From: Streptomyces sp. HmicA12
Lineage (GTDB): Bacteria > Actinomycetota > Actinomycetes > Streptomycetales > Streptomycetaceae
Direction: 5' to 3'
Length of the DNA stretch: 64,000 nt
NCBI RefSeq assembly: GCF_000373565.1
Contig: NZ_KB891812.1
Span: forward strand, 1-64,000
The notes beneath the pieces were generated by a model. It was not told the DNA's origin, did no database searches, and saw nothing but the letters and a program-made list of their open reading frames with translations. Positions 1 through 7,942 of this stretch are shown one piece after another. Position numbers and translations under genes: made by a program. Position 1 is the stretch's first letter. Every line of letters begins with the position of its first letter.

Positions 1-1
1 C

Positions 2-798
2 TGGCGGGCCGCCGAGCCCGCCCGGGTGGCCCGAGCAGCGACCGAGGCGGCGCTGACCGAGCAGATCCGCAGCATTCACACCGCCACCAAGGGCGCCTAC
101 GGCGTTCCCCGGATCACGCGTGAGCTGCGGGAATCAGGTCCGGTGGTGAATCACAAGCGGGTCGCGCGATTGATGCGGGCCGCCGGCATGACCGGCCGTC
201 ACTTGCGCAAGGGCAAGCGGACCACGGTCCAAGACGCGCGAGCACCCAAGGCCCCGGACCTGGTGGGGCGTGACTTCACCGCGCCCAGAACGGATGTGCG
301 CTGGTGCGGAGACATTACGTATCTGCCGGTCGGGAACGACTGGATGTATCTCGCCACCGTCATCGACATGCATTCGCGGCGGGCAGTCGGCTGGTCCATG
401 GCCGAGCACATGCGGGCCGAACTGGTCATCAATGCCATCGAGGCCGCTGTCGCGATCCGTGGCGGATCCGTCGACGGCGTGGTGTTCCACTCGGATCGCG
501 GCACGCAATATACGTCGGCTGCCCTCGCCGTGGCATGCAGAAGGCATGGAATTCGCCGTTCCATGGGGCGAGTTGGCTCCAGCTACGACAATGCGCTGGC
601 GGAATCCTTCTTCGCCAGCATCAAACGAGAACTACTTCACGGGGAACGCTGGCTGCAGAATTCCGAGGCCCGCATGGCGTGTTCTCCGGGCTTGCCTGGT
701 ACAACAACCGGCGCCGTCACTCTGCCCTCGGCCATCTCAGCCCGGTCGAGTTCGAACGGCAAACGATCGCATCAAGTAGCCTGAATCTGGCCGCATAG
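2..798 (+). pseudogene. IS3-family transposase (OrfB), 5'-truncated by the window and frameshifted
   Basis: This is the rve-type DDE integrase domain of an IS3-family transposase. Reading starts at the window edge without a start codon, so OrfA and the left end lie outside. The three catalytic acids are visible: D in CGDITYL, D in HSDRGTQYTS and E in NALAESFFASIKREL. At about position 677 the reading frame moves from frame 2 to frame 1, where the expected C-terminus continues (AWYNNRRRHSALG, SPVEFE) to a TAG at 796-798. The change of frame means the enzyme is not made intact unless it is a sequencing error. The right inverted repeat probably ends near 830, inside the neighbouring Rhs fragment, so the element seems to have inserted into an Rhs gene. 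Confidence 0.85.
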
Positions 799-799
799 G

Positions 800-1118
800 T
801 CACAGATGTCCACGTAGCGGGGCAAAGCCCAGACTGTCACCCGAGGCGTCATACAGGACGACCTCACTGTCGGAGATCTGGAGGTAGCGCTCGTACTGCT
901 GCCACCACCGCTGCGACACCTTGCCCCACGGCGCGTCGAGGGAGTTGTAGGTGCGCGCCAGGGTGAGGTTCTGGCCGACGCCCGCGATCGAGAAGTCGGT
1001 GGCCGTCAGCATCAGGTTGCCGGTCGAGAAGTCGACGTGCCCGGTCAGCGCGTCGGTGATCGCGAAGTCGCTGAACCGGTGCCAGGGCACCTTGCCCTGA
1101 CCTTCGGGTACGTACGTC
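800..1118 (-). pseudogene. Rhs/YD-repeat protein fragment truncated by the IS3 element
   Basis: On the minus strand an open frame reads PWHRFSDFAITDALTG, VDFSTGNLMLTATDFSI and LTLARTYNSLDAPWG. This is the conserved domain (DUF6531-like) that precedes YD repeats in large Rhs and polymorphic-toxin proteins. Only about 100 codons remain. Upstream the frame is closed by a TAG at about 1120, and downstream it runs about ten codons into the IS3 right end before a TGA at 800-802. Intact relatives exceed 1,000 residues, so both the repeat core and the toxin tip are missing. It is a remnant of a contact-dependent or secreted toxin locus, bounded on both sides by unrelated sequence. Confidence 0.75.
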
Positions 1119-1247
1119 TCCTACATGCAGGCCTCCGGCGAAGAGCTTGCCGAGCCGTACGGCGGCTTCATCGACCTCGCCCGCGAGGTACGCGCAGGGG
1201 CCGACGTGTTCGCCTGCGCCGAAAAGATCCGCAGCTGGCGTCTGTGA
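1113..1247 (+). pseudogene. C-terminal remnant of an unrecognised gene
   Basis: A frame of 44 codons ending in TGA at 1245-1247 reads YVSYMQASGEELAEPYGG and FIDLAREVRAGADVFACAEK, then IRSWRL. Codon use is typical of Streptomyces coding DNA. There is no plausible start codon with a ribosome site. It begins exactly where the opposite-strand Rhs homology stops, so it looks like the tail of another gene left at a rearrangement junction. I do not recognise the family. Confidence 0.35.
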
Positions 1248-2659
1248 CTCACCGGACATGCCAGAAGCAGCAGCCGCTCCGCCCTGCCTTCGCCCGCTGT
1301 CTCGGGCACGCGGGGCTGTCAGGACGGGCGTCGGCCCCTGCTGAGTGGCCGCTGGCCAGCGTACGCACGTTCTCACCGACACCGCGCAGGCCCGCGAGTG
1401 GGGCCCGGAACCGATCAGCCTGCTGCGCGCCCTGCCCACCCTCGTCCACGGGCACCTGTCCACTGCACAGCGTGGTCTCTTGCCCCGACCGGGCATGGAT
1501 CCGCACGGTCTCCGCCGTCCGGTGCAGCACCGACCGGTCCCCGTCGTTCTCCAGACTTTGACGTGTCTCATGGGCCGTCGCGAGTACGGACGAGGCGGCT
1601 CCGGAGAGCGGCTTGAGAGATGAGACAGGTCCTCGCCGAGAAAGGCGCGTGCGCGATCGCAGCAGCGAGGTATCGCGGCTACAAACTCACCCACTACCTC
1701 GTTGAGCTGCGCAGGCGAAGTAGGCGGCTGACGCCGCCGTTGCCGTTCTTTCCGTTCCAAATCACGGCCCCAAACCAGAGAGGGAACCAGCGAGCCGACT
1801 CCGGTAGGGGGTACGTGAGGACGAGCCACACGCGGAACAGCGCGTTACCCGCCACGTAGCCGCCACGCTTTGCCTTCGAGCTGGCAGCCTGCCGCATCGA
1901 TTTCATGGCCATCCTGCGACGGTATGCGGCACCCCCACCATGCGCCTGAGTACGCCTACTCAACGGGCTTGCCGGTTGAGTGTGGTCGCCCTCAAAGACA
2001 GCCTGGGCAACTTCACGTGCCTCCAGATATGAGTTTCCGCCCAGGCCCTGTGCAGGCTTCCGGCGCGGGGCGAAGGTGCGCTGGGAGATGCCGTGGTGTC
2101 GCTCGGATGAGACAACTTCATGTGTCTGGAGAACCGTCGAACTTCGGCTCGTAGAACCAGCCGGCACCGCGTGGTAGCACGGGGAACGCCACCCGGAGAT
2201 GATCCAACTGCTGCAGGCCGCCGTTGCGGCGTACCAGCAAGTCCGCGAGCTGGAGGAACGATTCGGGCGCCCGCCCCAGGGTGACGGCTGGAGTGAAGAG
2301 CAGCATGCGCAGTGGCACGAGCCCAGGTGACCTGGCGGGACGCGGCGTTCGCGAAGTACTCGGCAGTTCCGCACGAGCTGGAGATGGCGGTGACGGCCGC
2401 CGTACGCCATCCGTAGTCGCAGGACGAAGCTGGTTGAACGCCCAGCCGAGGCCCACCAGCGCCGGTGCTTCTCGGTCGCAGGAGTCGCCGGGCAAGGTAG
2501 GACATCGTGTTGACGACGGCGTAGCGGTCCGGCGACGGGTCTGCTGAAGGCTCCATTGAGAGCCAACCCGCTCTCAGTCCGAAGGCGGCGGGGGGCCAGA
2601 GCACGGTATGCGGTGCGTGTTGTTTCGCGGCGGGCCTGCAGGGATGTACGAGCGATAGC
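1248..2659. other. Gene-poor, decayed stretch
   Basis: No complete gene can be supported here. Long open frames on the minus strand (for example one spanning 1694-3289) are Arg/Pro/Ser-rich shadows. Short coding-like islands exist. On the minus strand near 1700-1915 a frame reads NALFRVWLVLTYPLPE followed by WFPLWFGAVIW, which could be part of a membrane protein. On the plus strand near 1400-1470 a frame reads AREWGPEPISLLRALP. None has a convincing start and stop. The region is best described as the debris of several genes. Confidence 0.5.
2199..2330 (+). CDS. Possible 43-residue helical ORF, probably a remnant
   Basis: ATG at 2199 opens a frame reading MIQLLQAAVAAYQQVRELEE, then RFGRPPQGDGWSEEQHAQ, ending in TGA at 2328-2330. 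Composition and codon choice look like real coding sequence and predict a single amphipathic helix. A second coding-like frame starts at a GTG at 2312 inside it and runs to TAG at 2416 (TWRDAAFAKYSAVPHELEM). The two overlapping tiny frames could be one gene broken by a frameshift, or two very small genes. No family is recognised. Confidence 0.25.
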   Translation: MIQLLQAAVAAYQQVRELEERFGRPPQGDGWSEEQHAQWHEPR

Positions 2660-3316
2660 GTGGCGGCCGTGAGTGATCACATGGAGCGTGTGCAGAGCAT
2701 CGAGGAGCGGCAGGTCGATGATGCGTGGCAGCGCATCGAGACATGGCTGCGGCTGCATGCTCCCGCGACGGTGGACATGTTGTTGCCCGGTGCGTCGGAA
2801 GAGGAGATCGATGCCCTTGAGCGGGAACTTGGCGTACGCATTCCCGTGGGACTGAGAACGTTCTGGCGACGGTGCGCTGGGACGCGTCCTGTCCCCGCCG
2901 CGAGTTTCATGCTGAAGGAGCGGGCGCCGATGAGATTCGACGCGGTCGTTGCCGTGTACCAGGAGCAGATGCTGTTGCAGCAGCGCGCCCTGGACTTGAG
3001 CCGGCGGCGAGGCGACGGCGAAGGGGTCGCGTTGTGGCGAGCCGCATGGATCCCCGTCTTCTCGTTCGGGGCAGAGGACTATGTGTATGGCCTGTGCCTG
3101 GAGGCCGAGACAGGAAGGCTCTGGTCCTGGAGTGAGTTCGCAGAGCGGCAGGTCGAATTCGACTCGCTCACGGACTACTTGGAAGAGATGGCCGATGTGC
3201 TGGAGACGCCTTCTTTGGCCATGGGGGGCAAGCCCGGGCTGATAGAAGGTGCGCTCGTGTGGGGCCCGCCCAACGATGCGGATGGACAAGCCCTGTGGCA
3301 GCCGGTTGTTGGATGA
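2660..3316 (+). CDS. SMI1/KNR4 (SUKH) family protein
   Basis: This 218-residue protein shows the SUKH superfamily N-terminal signature at about residues 39-70: LLPGASEEEIDALERELGV followed by IPVGLRTFWRRCAG. Further on are WIPVFSFGAEDYVYGLCLE and a short strand with GRLWSWSE, typical of SMI1/KNR4 domains. SUKH proteins are often immunity proteins for secreted or contact-dependent nuclease toxins, which fits the Rhs remnant 1.5 kb upstream, but many act elsewhere and no toxin partner survives here. GTG at 2660 is used; GTG 2669 or ATG 2681 are alternatives and none has a clear Shine-Dalgarno. A strong hairpin follows directly after the stop. Confidence 0.8.
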   Translation: MAAVSDHMERVQSIEERQVDDAWQRIETWLRLHAPATVDMLLPGASEEEIDALERELGVRIPVGLRTFWRRCAGTRPVPAASFMLKERAPMRFDAVVAVYQEQMLLQQRALDLSRRRGDGEGVALWRAAWIPVFSFGAEDYVYGLCLEAETGRLWSWSEFAERQVEFDSLTDYLEEMADVLETPSLAMGGKPGLIEGALVWGPPNDADGQALWQPVVG

Positions 3317-3318
3317 AC

Positions 3319-3348
3319 CGTGTGGGGACGGCTATCCGTCCCCACACG
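3319..3348. terminator. Bidirectional stem-loop terminator
   Basis: A perfect 13-bp stem (arms 3319-3331 and 3336-3348) with a CTAT loop lies three bases after the SUKH gene stop and just before the end of the convergent minus-strand genes. No T-run follows, as is usual in Streptomyces. Confidence 0.7.
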
Positions 3349-3358
3349 TCACAGGCCG

Positions 3359-3682
3359 CTAGCCGATCTTCTGCCAGGTGCAGGTGGTACTGGTAGAAGT
3401 GCAGTGCTCAAAGCCGGGGTTGCTGAGGTAGAACGGGTCGTTGTCCAGCATGCGCCATGCGGGGGCCGGGGAGGTATGGAAGGCGCCGCTGTTCTGGGTG
3501 CCGGGGATGGTGGCCCGCCCGCGCTTCTCCGTCGAGGCGAAGCCGTCCTTCTTCACTGTGAGTTCGTGCACGATCAGGTGCGCGTCGTCTATGTGCCGAC
3601 CGCGCTGGGCACCGTGGTTCTGGTCGCGTACGTCGAAGTCTGGCCCGCGCGCAGCACTACTGCCGTTCTCCGGCCTCTCCAT
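3359..3682 (-). CDS. Hypothetical 107-residue protein
   Basis: The frame runs from ATG at 3682 to a stop at 3359. It reads HLIVHELTVKKDGFASTEKR, then RATIPGTQNSGAFHTSP and a C-terminus with DPFYLSNPGFEHC and STTCTWQKIG. No family is recognised. The start overlaps the last eight codons of the upstream 83-residue gene, suggesting translational coupling. The N-terminal 25 residues are low in information, so a later start is possible. A hairpin follows the stop. Confidence 0.5.
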   Translation of the reverse strand: MERPENGSSAARGPDFDVRDQNHGAQRGRHIDDAHLIVHELTVKKDGFASTEKRGRATIPGTQNSGAFHTSPAPAWRMLDNDPFYLSNPGFEHCTSTSTTCTWQKIG

Positions 3683-3908
3683 TGTCCTCGTTGTCGGCTG
3701 GGTTGCCGGTCTCTCCGGTTCCGTCGCACTGCCCGCAGGGCACGGTGGTCTCGTTCCCGTCTGCGTCCCGCACGGTGATGCTGCCGCCCTGGCAGTTGCC
3801 GCACTTGGGCACCTCGGCCTCCAGGAGGCGTTTGGTGAGGTTGAGGAGTCGCGCGTACCGCCAGTCCTGCTCAAGGGCGGGAATGTGTTCGCGGTCGACC
3901 CAGCCCAT
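3657..3908 (-). CDS. Small zinc-ribbon-like protein (two CxxC-type knuckles)
   Basis: This 83-residue protein begins MGWVDREHIPALEQDWRYAR. It carries CGNCQGGSITV at about residues 36-46 and VPCGQCDGTGETG at about 57-69. The paired CxxC knuckles, the second with a CxGTG tail as in DnaJ cysteine repeats, suggest a structural zinc site. The acidic Asn/Asp/Glu-rich tail is probably disordered. Small proteins of this kind are common in actinomycete accessory regions, often beside integrative elements. The function is unknown. It overlaps the downstream 107-residue gene and is likely cotranscribed with it. Confidence 0.65.
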   Translation of the reverse strand: MGWVDREHIPALEQDWRYARLLNLTKRLLEAEVPKCGNCQGGSITVRDADGNETTVPCGQCDGTGETGNPADNEDNGEAGERQ

Positions 3909-4210
3909 GACGGCCTCCTCGTATCGGGGCCAGCGTCCTCCACTGGGCAGGGCCCCGCAACGTCCCTGCCCGGAGCACCGTCCACTGGTCAGGCCGCGCT
4001 CTTGAGGCGTTGGTCAGCAGCTCGGGGTGGGGCCGGCTGAGACCACGCCGTCCCGGTCCTCGCACAGCTCCTGCTGGCCGCATGCCTCCTAACCGTGATC
4101 GCCGCGACGCTGCTCCCGACCAACCGTTGGACAGCGACGGCACTCGCTACATCAACTGGTTGCCCGGAGGAGGCCTGTGGGGCGACGACATCAGCACGCT
4201 CGGCTTCGGC

Positions 4211-4411
4211 GATATGGAAGTGGGATCGCTCGTAGCCGCTACGGCGCTCCGACTCCGCAGGGAGGACTTTCAGCGCGTCCGTGACCGGCATCGTCAGGAT
4301 GTCGCCGGGCTGCCCCAGAGGCTTTGGGCCGGTCGGCGCCACCTGGGCGGCGGGATCTAGTAGGGCGGCAAGAACGCCACCGGTGAGGGCGGCGGAGAGG
4401 AGGAGGCGCAT
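4211..4411 (-). pseudogene. Secreted HNH-nuclease (DUF1524-like) N-terminal fragment
   Basis: The ATG at 4411 begins MRLLLSAALTGGVLAALLDP, a signal-peptide-like start. It is followed by DILTMPVTDALKVLPAESE and RRSGYERSHF, which matches the N-terminal region of small secreted Streptomyces proteins whose C-terminal half is an HNH nuclease of the DUF1524 type. After ERSHF the similarity stops: the expected Trp-Val-Asp-Ala-Asp run and the His-Asn-His motif are absent, and the frame wanders on to 3989 as low-information sequence. This is a 3'-truncated remnant. The family assignment rests on recalled similarity, not a search. Confidence 0.5.
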
Positions 4412-4924
4412 GGGTCCGTTCCGAAAAGAGCCGGGAGGACCTGCTCTTCGTATTGGCGATGCCGGTGCCAAGCCGGTTTCCCCTGCGGGACGTTCACTCC
4501 CCTGGGCGCGAAATCCGCCGCGTAACCGCGGGGTCGGCCGTGTCGGGCCCGCGCAACTCCGCGCGTTTCGAGACCGCGGTAGTGCGGGCCGATGGGGAGC
4601 GGAAACGGGCTCCCCCGTCGGGCGTCGCCGGATGCGCTGTGCGGGCCTTGTGTGACCGGCTGACTAACACCTCTGTCGGGTGAACGCTGCTGGTGTTCCA
4701 GGGACGCGGCAGCCTCGGTCGGGCTACGAAGGTCACGCTGCCTCTGCGCGTGAGGGGCGACTTTGCCGTGCGCCGCCCGGGCCGGGCTTCGATCGGTGGC
4801 TCCTCGGCGCGCTCTTGGCACGCGACCGCCCCCGGGAGAGGCCCTTGCGCGCTGCACGCGCTCGCCCGATCGAGGGTACGAGCAGCAAACCGTCCGCTGT
4901 CCGCCTTTGCCGTCTGGGAGATTC
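4412..4924. other. Intergenic region with no supported gene
   Basis: All frames across this half-kilobase are Arg/Pro/Ala-rich and lack a recognisable domain. It holds the upstream regions of the broken minus-strand secreted-protein fragment and of the plus-strand metalloprotease. Confidence 0.5.
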
Positions 4925-5500
4925 ATGACGACCGAACTCGGGTGGGGCGTTGCCGTGGTGGCTGCCTCCCTGTTTGCCCTGCCGCAGCCGCCCTCTGTCG
5001 CGGTGGCGGCCGCTCCGGCCAGGTGCGTGGGCGGGCAGAAGGACTCTCGCGGCCGTTCGGCCGTGGACGGCCACGAAGTGCGCTGGGAGGACGAGACCAA
5101 GTTCAACAACGCTTTCCGGCATGCGAACAAGGCGTGGAGTACGCACGGTCTGACGCAGGTCAAACTCAGACCCGACGACGCCTCCTCGATCGCCGACCTG
5201 CAGTGGCAGGACGTCAACTCGACGCGGGAGAAGTGGAAGAACGTTCTGGGCCAGTACGCCTCGGGCCCGGGAGCCGACACTCTCTACCTCAACCGCGCCT
5301 ACCTCGACAGCGGCAAGAGGTACGGCGACGACATGTACCGGCGGATGGTGGCCGCCCACGAGCTGGGACACGCGCTCGGCTTCTGTCACAAGAGCCCCAG
5401 CTGGTATCCCACGTTGATGGCCAAGGATCTCGAGGACGTCCCCACCAACGCTCTGCCCGCCGACAAGGACCGCAGCAACTACCACAAGCTCTGGGGATGA
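4925..5500 (+). CDS. Secreted zinc metalloprotease, metzincin type
   Basis: The protein (191 residues from ATG 4925) has an N-terminal signal segment (GVAVVAASLFALPQPP, then VAVAAAP). The active site at about residues 143-153 is HELGHALGFCH, the HExxHxxGxxH zinc signature of metzincins. LMAKD at about residue 165 is a plausible Met-turn. The third ligand is His as in matrixins, whereas the classic Streptomyces small neutral protease snapalysin has Asp there. The longer frame back to 4763 is rejected because its first 54 residues are Arg/Pro-rich and precede the signal peptide. Four bases separate its stop from the next start, so the two genes are probably cotranscribed. Confidence 0.8.
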   Translation: MTTELGWGVAVVAASLFALPQPPSVAVAAAPARCVGGQKDSRGRSAVDGHEVRWEDETKFNNAFRHANKAWSTHGLTQVKLRPDDASSIADLQWQDVNSTREKWKNVLGQYASGPGADTLYLNRAYLDSGKRYGDDMYRRMVAAHELGHALGFCHKSPSWYPTLMAKDLEDVPTNALPADKDRSNYHKLWG

Positions 5501-5504
5501 ACGG

Positions 5505-5963
5505 ATGACCCGTACCCGAATCGCCGCCCTGGCCGGCGCGCTCGCCGTGGCCACGATCCTGACCGGCGCAGGCTGGCTGGGCTACCAGCAATGGGCCGCC
5601 ACCCCCATCGAGACGGAGTCGCTCACCACCTACGACCCGGACGATCCGGCAGAGGTCTCCCAGACCGCCGACGATGTCTTCACCGCGACCGTACTCGGCG
5701 CCGAGGACCATCGCCGGATCGACGGTTTCGACTGGGACGTCTATCCGGTGCGCGTCGACACCACCCACAAGGGCACCGTGCGCGGCGACCTCCAGGTCGC
5801 CGTGGAAAACAGCAGCACCGAGCTCAAAGCCGGGCACTCCTACGTGTTCGCCACCTTCTCCTTCGCCGACCCGCACGGCATGCACGGCCAGGTCACCGAA
5901 ACCACCCCGCAGCCCGCGACCGAACAGACCGTTCGGACCTGGCACCGGGCGACCTCCCACTAG
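5505..5963 (+). CDS. Secreted or membrane-anchored hypothetical protein
   Basis: The 152-residue product begins MTRTRIAALAGALAVATILT, then GAGWLGYQQW, a single N-terminal hydrophobic segment that is either a signal peptide or an anchor. The rest is a polar beta-rich domain (VFTATVLGAE, DWDVYPVRVDTTHKG, VRGDLQVAVENSS, YVFATFSF), resembling small exported actinomycete domains of unknown function. It starts four bases after the metalloprotease stop; the pairing suggests an inhibitor, partner or co-secreted factor, but that is inference. Confidence 0.65.
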   Translation: MTRTRIAALAGALAVATILTGAGWLGYQQWAATPIETESLTTYDPDDPAEVSQTADDVFTATVLGAEDHRRIDGFDWDVYPVRVDTTHKGTVRGDLQVAVENSSTELKAGHSYVFATFSFADPHGMHGQVTETTPQPATEQTVRTWHRATSH

Positions 5964-6025
5964 GTCCTGGCCGGCGGGTCCTGGGGCCTTAGCCTGGCCG
6001 CCCGGGTGCCATCGCGGGAGTAGGT

Positions 6026-6052
6026 GCGCCCCGGCCCCGTGGGCCGGGGCGC
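6026..6052. terminator. Stem-loop terminator
   Basis: Perfect 12-bp GC stem (6026-6037 with 6041-6052) and a 3-base loop between the convergent secreted-protein gene and the minus-strand small membrane protein gene. Confidence 0.65.
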
Positions 6053-6059
6053 TGTGTCG

Positions 6060-6218
6060 CTACTTGCGGGCGAGGGCGCCGAGGACCGCTGCTGCGGCGG
6101 CGATCCAGTCGGGGCTCACTCCGGCGCACGCGAGCACGATCACGGTGATGGTGACGGTGATGACGATGACGTGCCACTCGTTCGCGCCGTGTGTTCGCCC
6201 GCTGTCGGGGGCATGCAC
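6060..6218 (-). CDS. Small single-pass membrane protein, 52 residues
   Basis: Read on the minus strand from GTG at 6218 to TAG at 6060-6062, the frame gives a polar N-terminus (PDSGRTHGANEWH). Then comes one transmembrane helix (VIVITVTITVIVLACAGV) and an Ala-rich amphipathic tail ending LGALARK. The gene is too short for a standard ORF cut-off, but composition, codon choice and the terminator right behind it support it. The family is not recognised. It is the last of three same-strand genes that begin with the Mrr-type nuclease. Confidence 0.55.
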   Translation of the reverse strand: MHAPDSGRTHGANEWHVIVITVTITVIVLACAGVSPDWIAAAAAVLGALARK

Positions 6219-6483
6219 ACTGAGGTACGGTCACGTACTTCTCCTTCCAGGGTTCTGGTGGGGTGGCCCCCGGTGCGGGCAGGTTGGGAAGCCGGTAGTC
6301 CTGCACCGGGGGCCTCGGCATGTTGCCGTGAAGTCCATTTACCCAGGGTTTCGTTGAGCGGAAGCGTGCTCTTACCCACCCTGCCGGTGCACAGGGGGCG
6401 CGTGGATCCACACTGTCCGGCGATTGGACGGTTCAGTGCGCCTGTTCATGGACGGGCTCACGTGGCGGGGGCTGGAAGCTCTA

Positions 6484-6663
6484 TCAGCGGAAGGCGCGCA
6501 CGAGGTCGCCGAGGGCTCGGATGCAGGCCGGAATATGGGTGCGGTTCTGAGCCTGCACGATGCCGTTGGCGGTCCAGGCGACGCCGATGATCAGACTGAG
6601 CAGGCAGAGACTGGCGCCCAGGATGGCGAGGGTGGCCGGGCCTGCGTTGACGAGGGCGTTCAC
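6484..6663 (-). CDS. Small membrane protein, 59 residues
   Basis: From GTG at 6663 to TGA at 6484-6486 the minus strand encodes NALVNAGPATLAILGASLCL, then LSLIIGVAWTANGIVQAQ and a basic tail (CIRALGDLVRAFR). This is one strong transmembrane helix followed by a short amphipathic segment. It lies 34 bases downstream of the nuclease gene and upstream of another tiny membrane protein, so the three may form one transcript. Function unknown. Confidence 0.55.
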   Translation of the reverse strand: MNALVNAGPATLAILGASLCLLSLIIGVAWTANGIVQAQNRTHIPACIRALGDLVRAFR

Positions 6664-6697
6664 CCTGTGTCGCGCACAGGAGCAGCGTGCCGTCCGG

Positions 6698-7447
6698 TCA
6701 GGCGGGCGGGCGCCGCGTACCGCCGCCGCTCCCGTTCAACGGGATCAGTGTCTCCAGATGGGCGCCTTTGACCCAGGCTCCCAGCAGGTCGCGGTGCAGG
6801 GCCACGACGTCCTGGCGCATGGCCAGGCCGAGCGCGGCCTTCGTGAACGCGTGGCACGTGGTGACGAACAGGGCGACGTCCGCGCCGTGCTCGGGGCGGG
6901 CGGTGCCGACGAATTTCTGCATGTCCGGTGAGGGCACGCTGCGTTCGGGCGCGTACTTCTTGACCTGGACGACGAGTTTGCGGCCGTCGGCTAGGTAGCC
7001 GACGACGTCGGCGCCCAGGTCGCCGCTCTTGCCGCTGACGACCACGTCGGTGCAGCCGTCCCGACGGCACAGGTCAGCGATGTACTTCTCGAAATCCTGC
7101 CAGGTCAGGGCATCGACCTCGGCCATGGACAGTTCCCGCGCCTTCGCCTCCTCCTGCTGGCGTCACTGCCGGGCTCCATCGACCGCGGACCGGTGTGCCC
7201 GCACGAGGCCCCACCCGACCCCGCCAGCCATCAGGATGGCGAGCACGGCCAGGAGCACGGGCCACACCGTCGCCCAGTTCCCCGCCATCCACACCGCAAC
7301 GACCGTCGCCGCCACGAGCCCCCAGCCCTGTAACTGCCTGCGCGTCCGCTTCCGCTTCCGCAGCCGCCGGCGCCGTCGCGCTGCCACCAGCCCCCACTCC
7401 CCTGTCTCGGTGATCCGCAGTGTGAAATGCCCGTCCGGTCCCGGCAC
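6698..7447 (-). pseudogene. Mrr-type restriction endonuclease with membrane anchor, interrupted by an in-frame TGA
   Basis: The N-terminal part (GTG 7447) is basic and then carries two transmembrane helices (LVAATVVAVWMAGNW and WPVLLAVLAILMAGGVGW). In the same frame a TGA at 7163-7165 interrupts the chain, and reading resumes RQQEEAKARELSMAEVDALT into a PD-(D/E)xK nuclease domain. The domain has GADVVGYLADGRKLVVQVKK with the D and QxK catalytic residues, then MQKFVGTARPEHGADVALFV. Streptomyces homologues carry both parts as one protein of about 220-240 residues that acts on foreign or modified DNA. The soluble domain alone could start at ATG 7126 behind a weak GGAA site. A CGA-to-TGA change would explain the break. 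Confidence 0.75.
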
Positions 7448-7482
7448 AAAGGCCCGCCCCTGCCGTGCTCAGTGGTCGAATC

Positions 7483-7542
7483 ATGTACGTGAGGTTGATG
7501 AGCGCCGTTCTCAGAAGCGGTGCTCATCGACCTCACATACAT
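7483..7542. repeat. Large imperfect inverted repeat, 21-bp arms
   Basis: Arms 7483-7503 and 7522-7542 match at 19 of 21 positions around an 18-base loop. The repeat overlaps the end of the minus-strand cysteine-cluster gene (stop at 7511-7513) and lies just upstream of the Mrr-type gene start at 7447. It could be a transcription terminator without a T-run, or an operator. Each arm carries an outward ATG. Confidence 0.6.
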
Positions 7543-7909
7543 GGCTATGGCTGTGGAGTTTGCTCAGGTTGCGCGGCGCAGAGGGATCACGACCTCTTCC
7601 CCGGTGCGCGCAGTGTGGGCAGCGACGGCACCAACCGACTCCCGCAGGGATCTGTCGGTGCTGGGGCGTGGCGCAGGTCCGGCACGGCAGGGCCCGGTAC
7701 GCCGCTGCGGCGGCCGCGGCCGCCGTCTGCTCACGCAGCCGCTCCTGCCGGGCAGCGGCCGCGCTCGTTTCCCGCCCCTGCAGCTGCCGGGCGACCTGCC
7801 GATGGAGGATCTTTACCGGTTCGATTGGTGCTTGTTCCTCGGACGATGGGTTGCCGATTCGGCAGGTGGGCTGGAGTGAGTTGTCAGACGGCGGGCTTCG
7901 GCGATGACG
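7511..7909 (-). pseudogene. Small CxxC-cluster protein gene without an intact start
   Basis: A minus-strand frame ending in TGA at 7511-7513 encodes EEQAPIEPVKILHRQVARQL, an Ala/Arg/Gln-rich helix (RQERLREQTAAAA), then PCRTCATPQHRQIPAG and GWCRRCPHCAH, two CxxC knuckles of a zinc-ribbon kind. No ATG, GTG or TTG precedes it in frame before the stop of the upstream DUF4240 gene. The better-looking N-terminus (GSVIAEARRLTTHS) lies in another frame. This suggests a frameshift or a lost start. It follows the DUF4253-DUF4240 pair on the same strand. Confidence 0.5.
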
Positions 7910-7942
7910 CTGCCGGTCGCGAGTGTGATCGTCGCCCCCGGC

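Noticed and set aside
1694..3289. 531-codon open frame on the minus strand
   Set aside because: Arg/Pro/Ser-rich, overlaps the SUKH gene on the other strand and shows no domain; a GC-driven shadow.
4010..4360. Plus-strand ORF of 116 codons
   Set aside because: It overlaps the secreted HNH-type remnant, lacks a ribosome site and has no recognisable domain.
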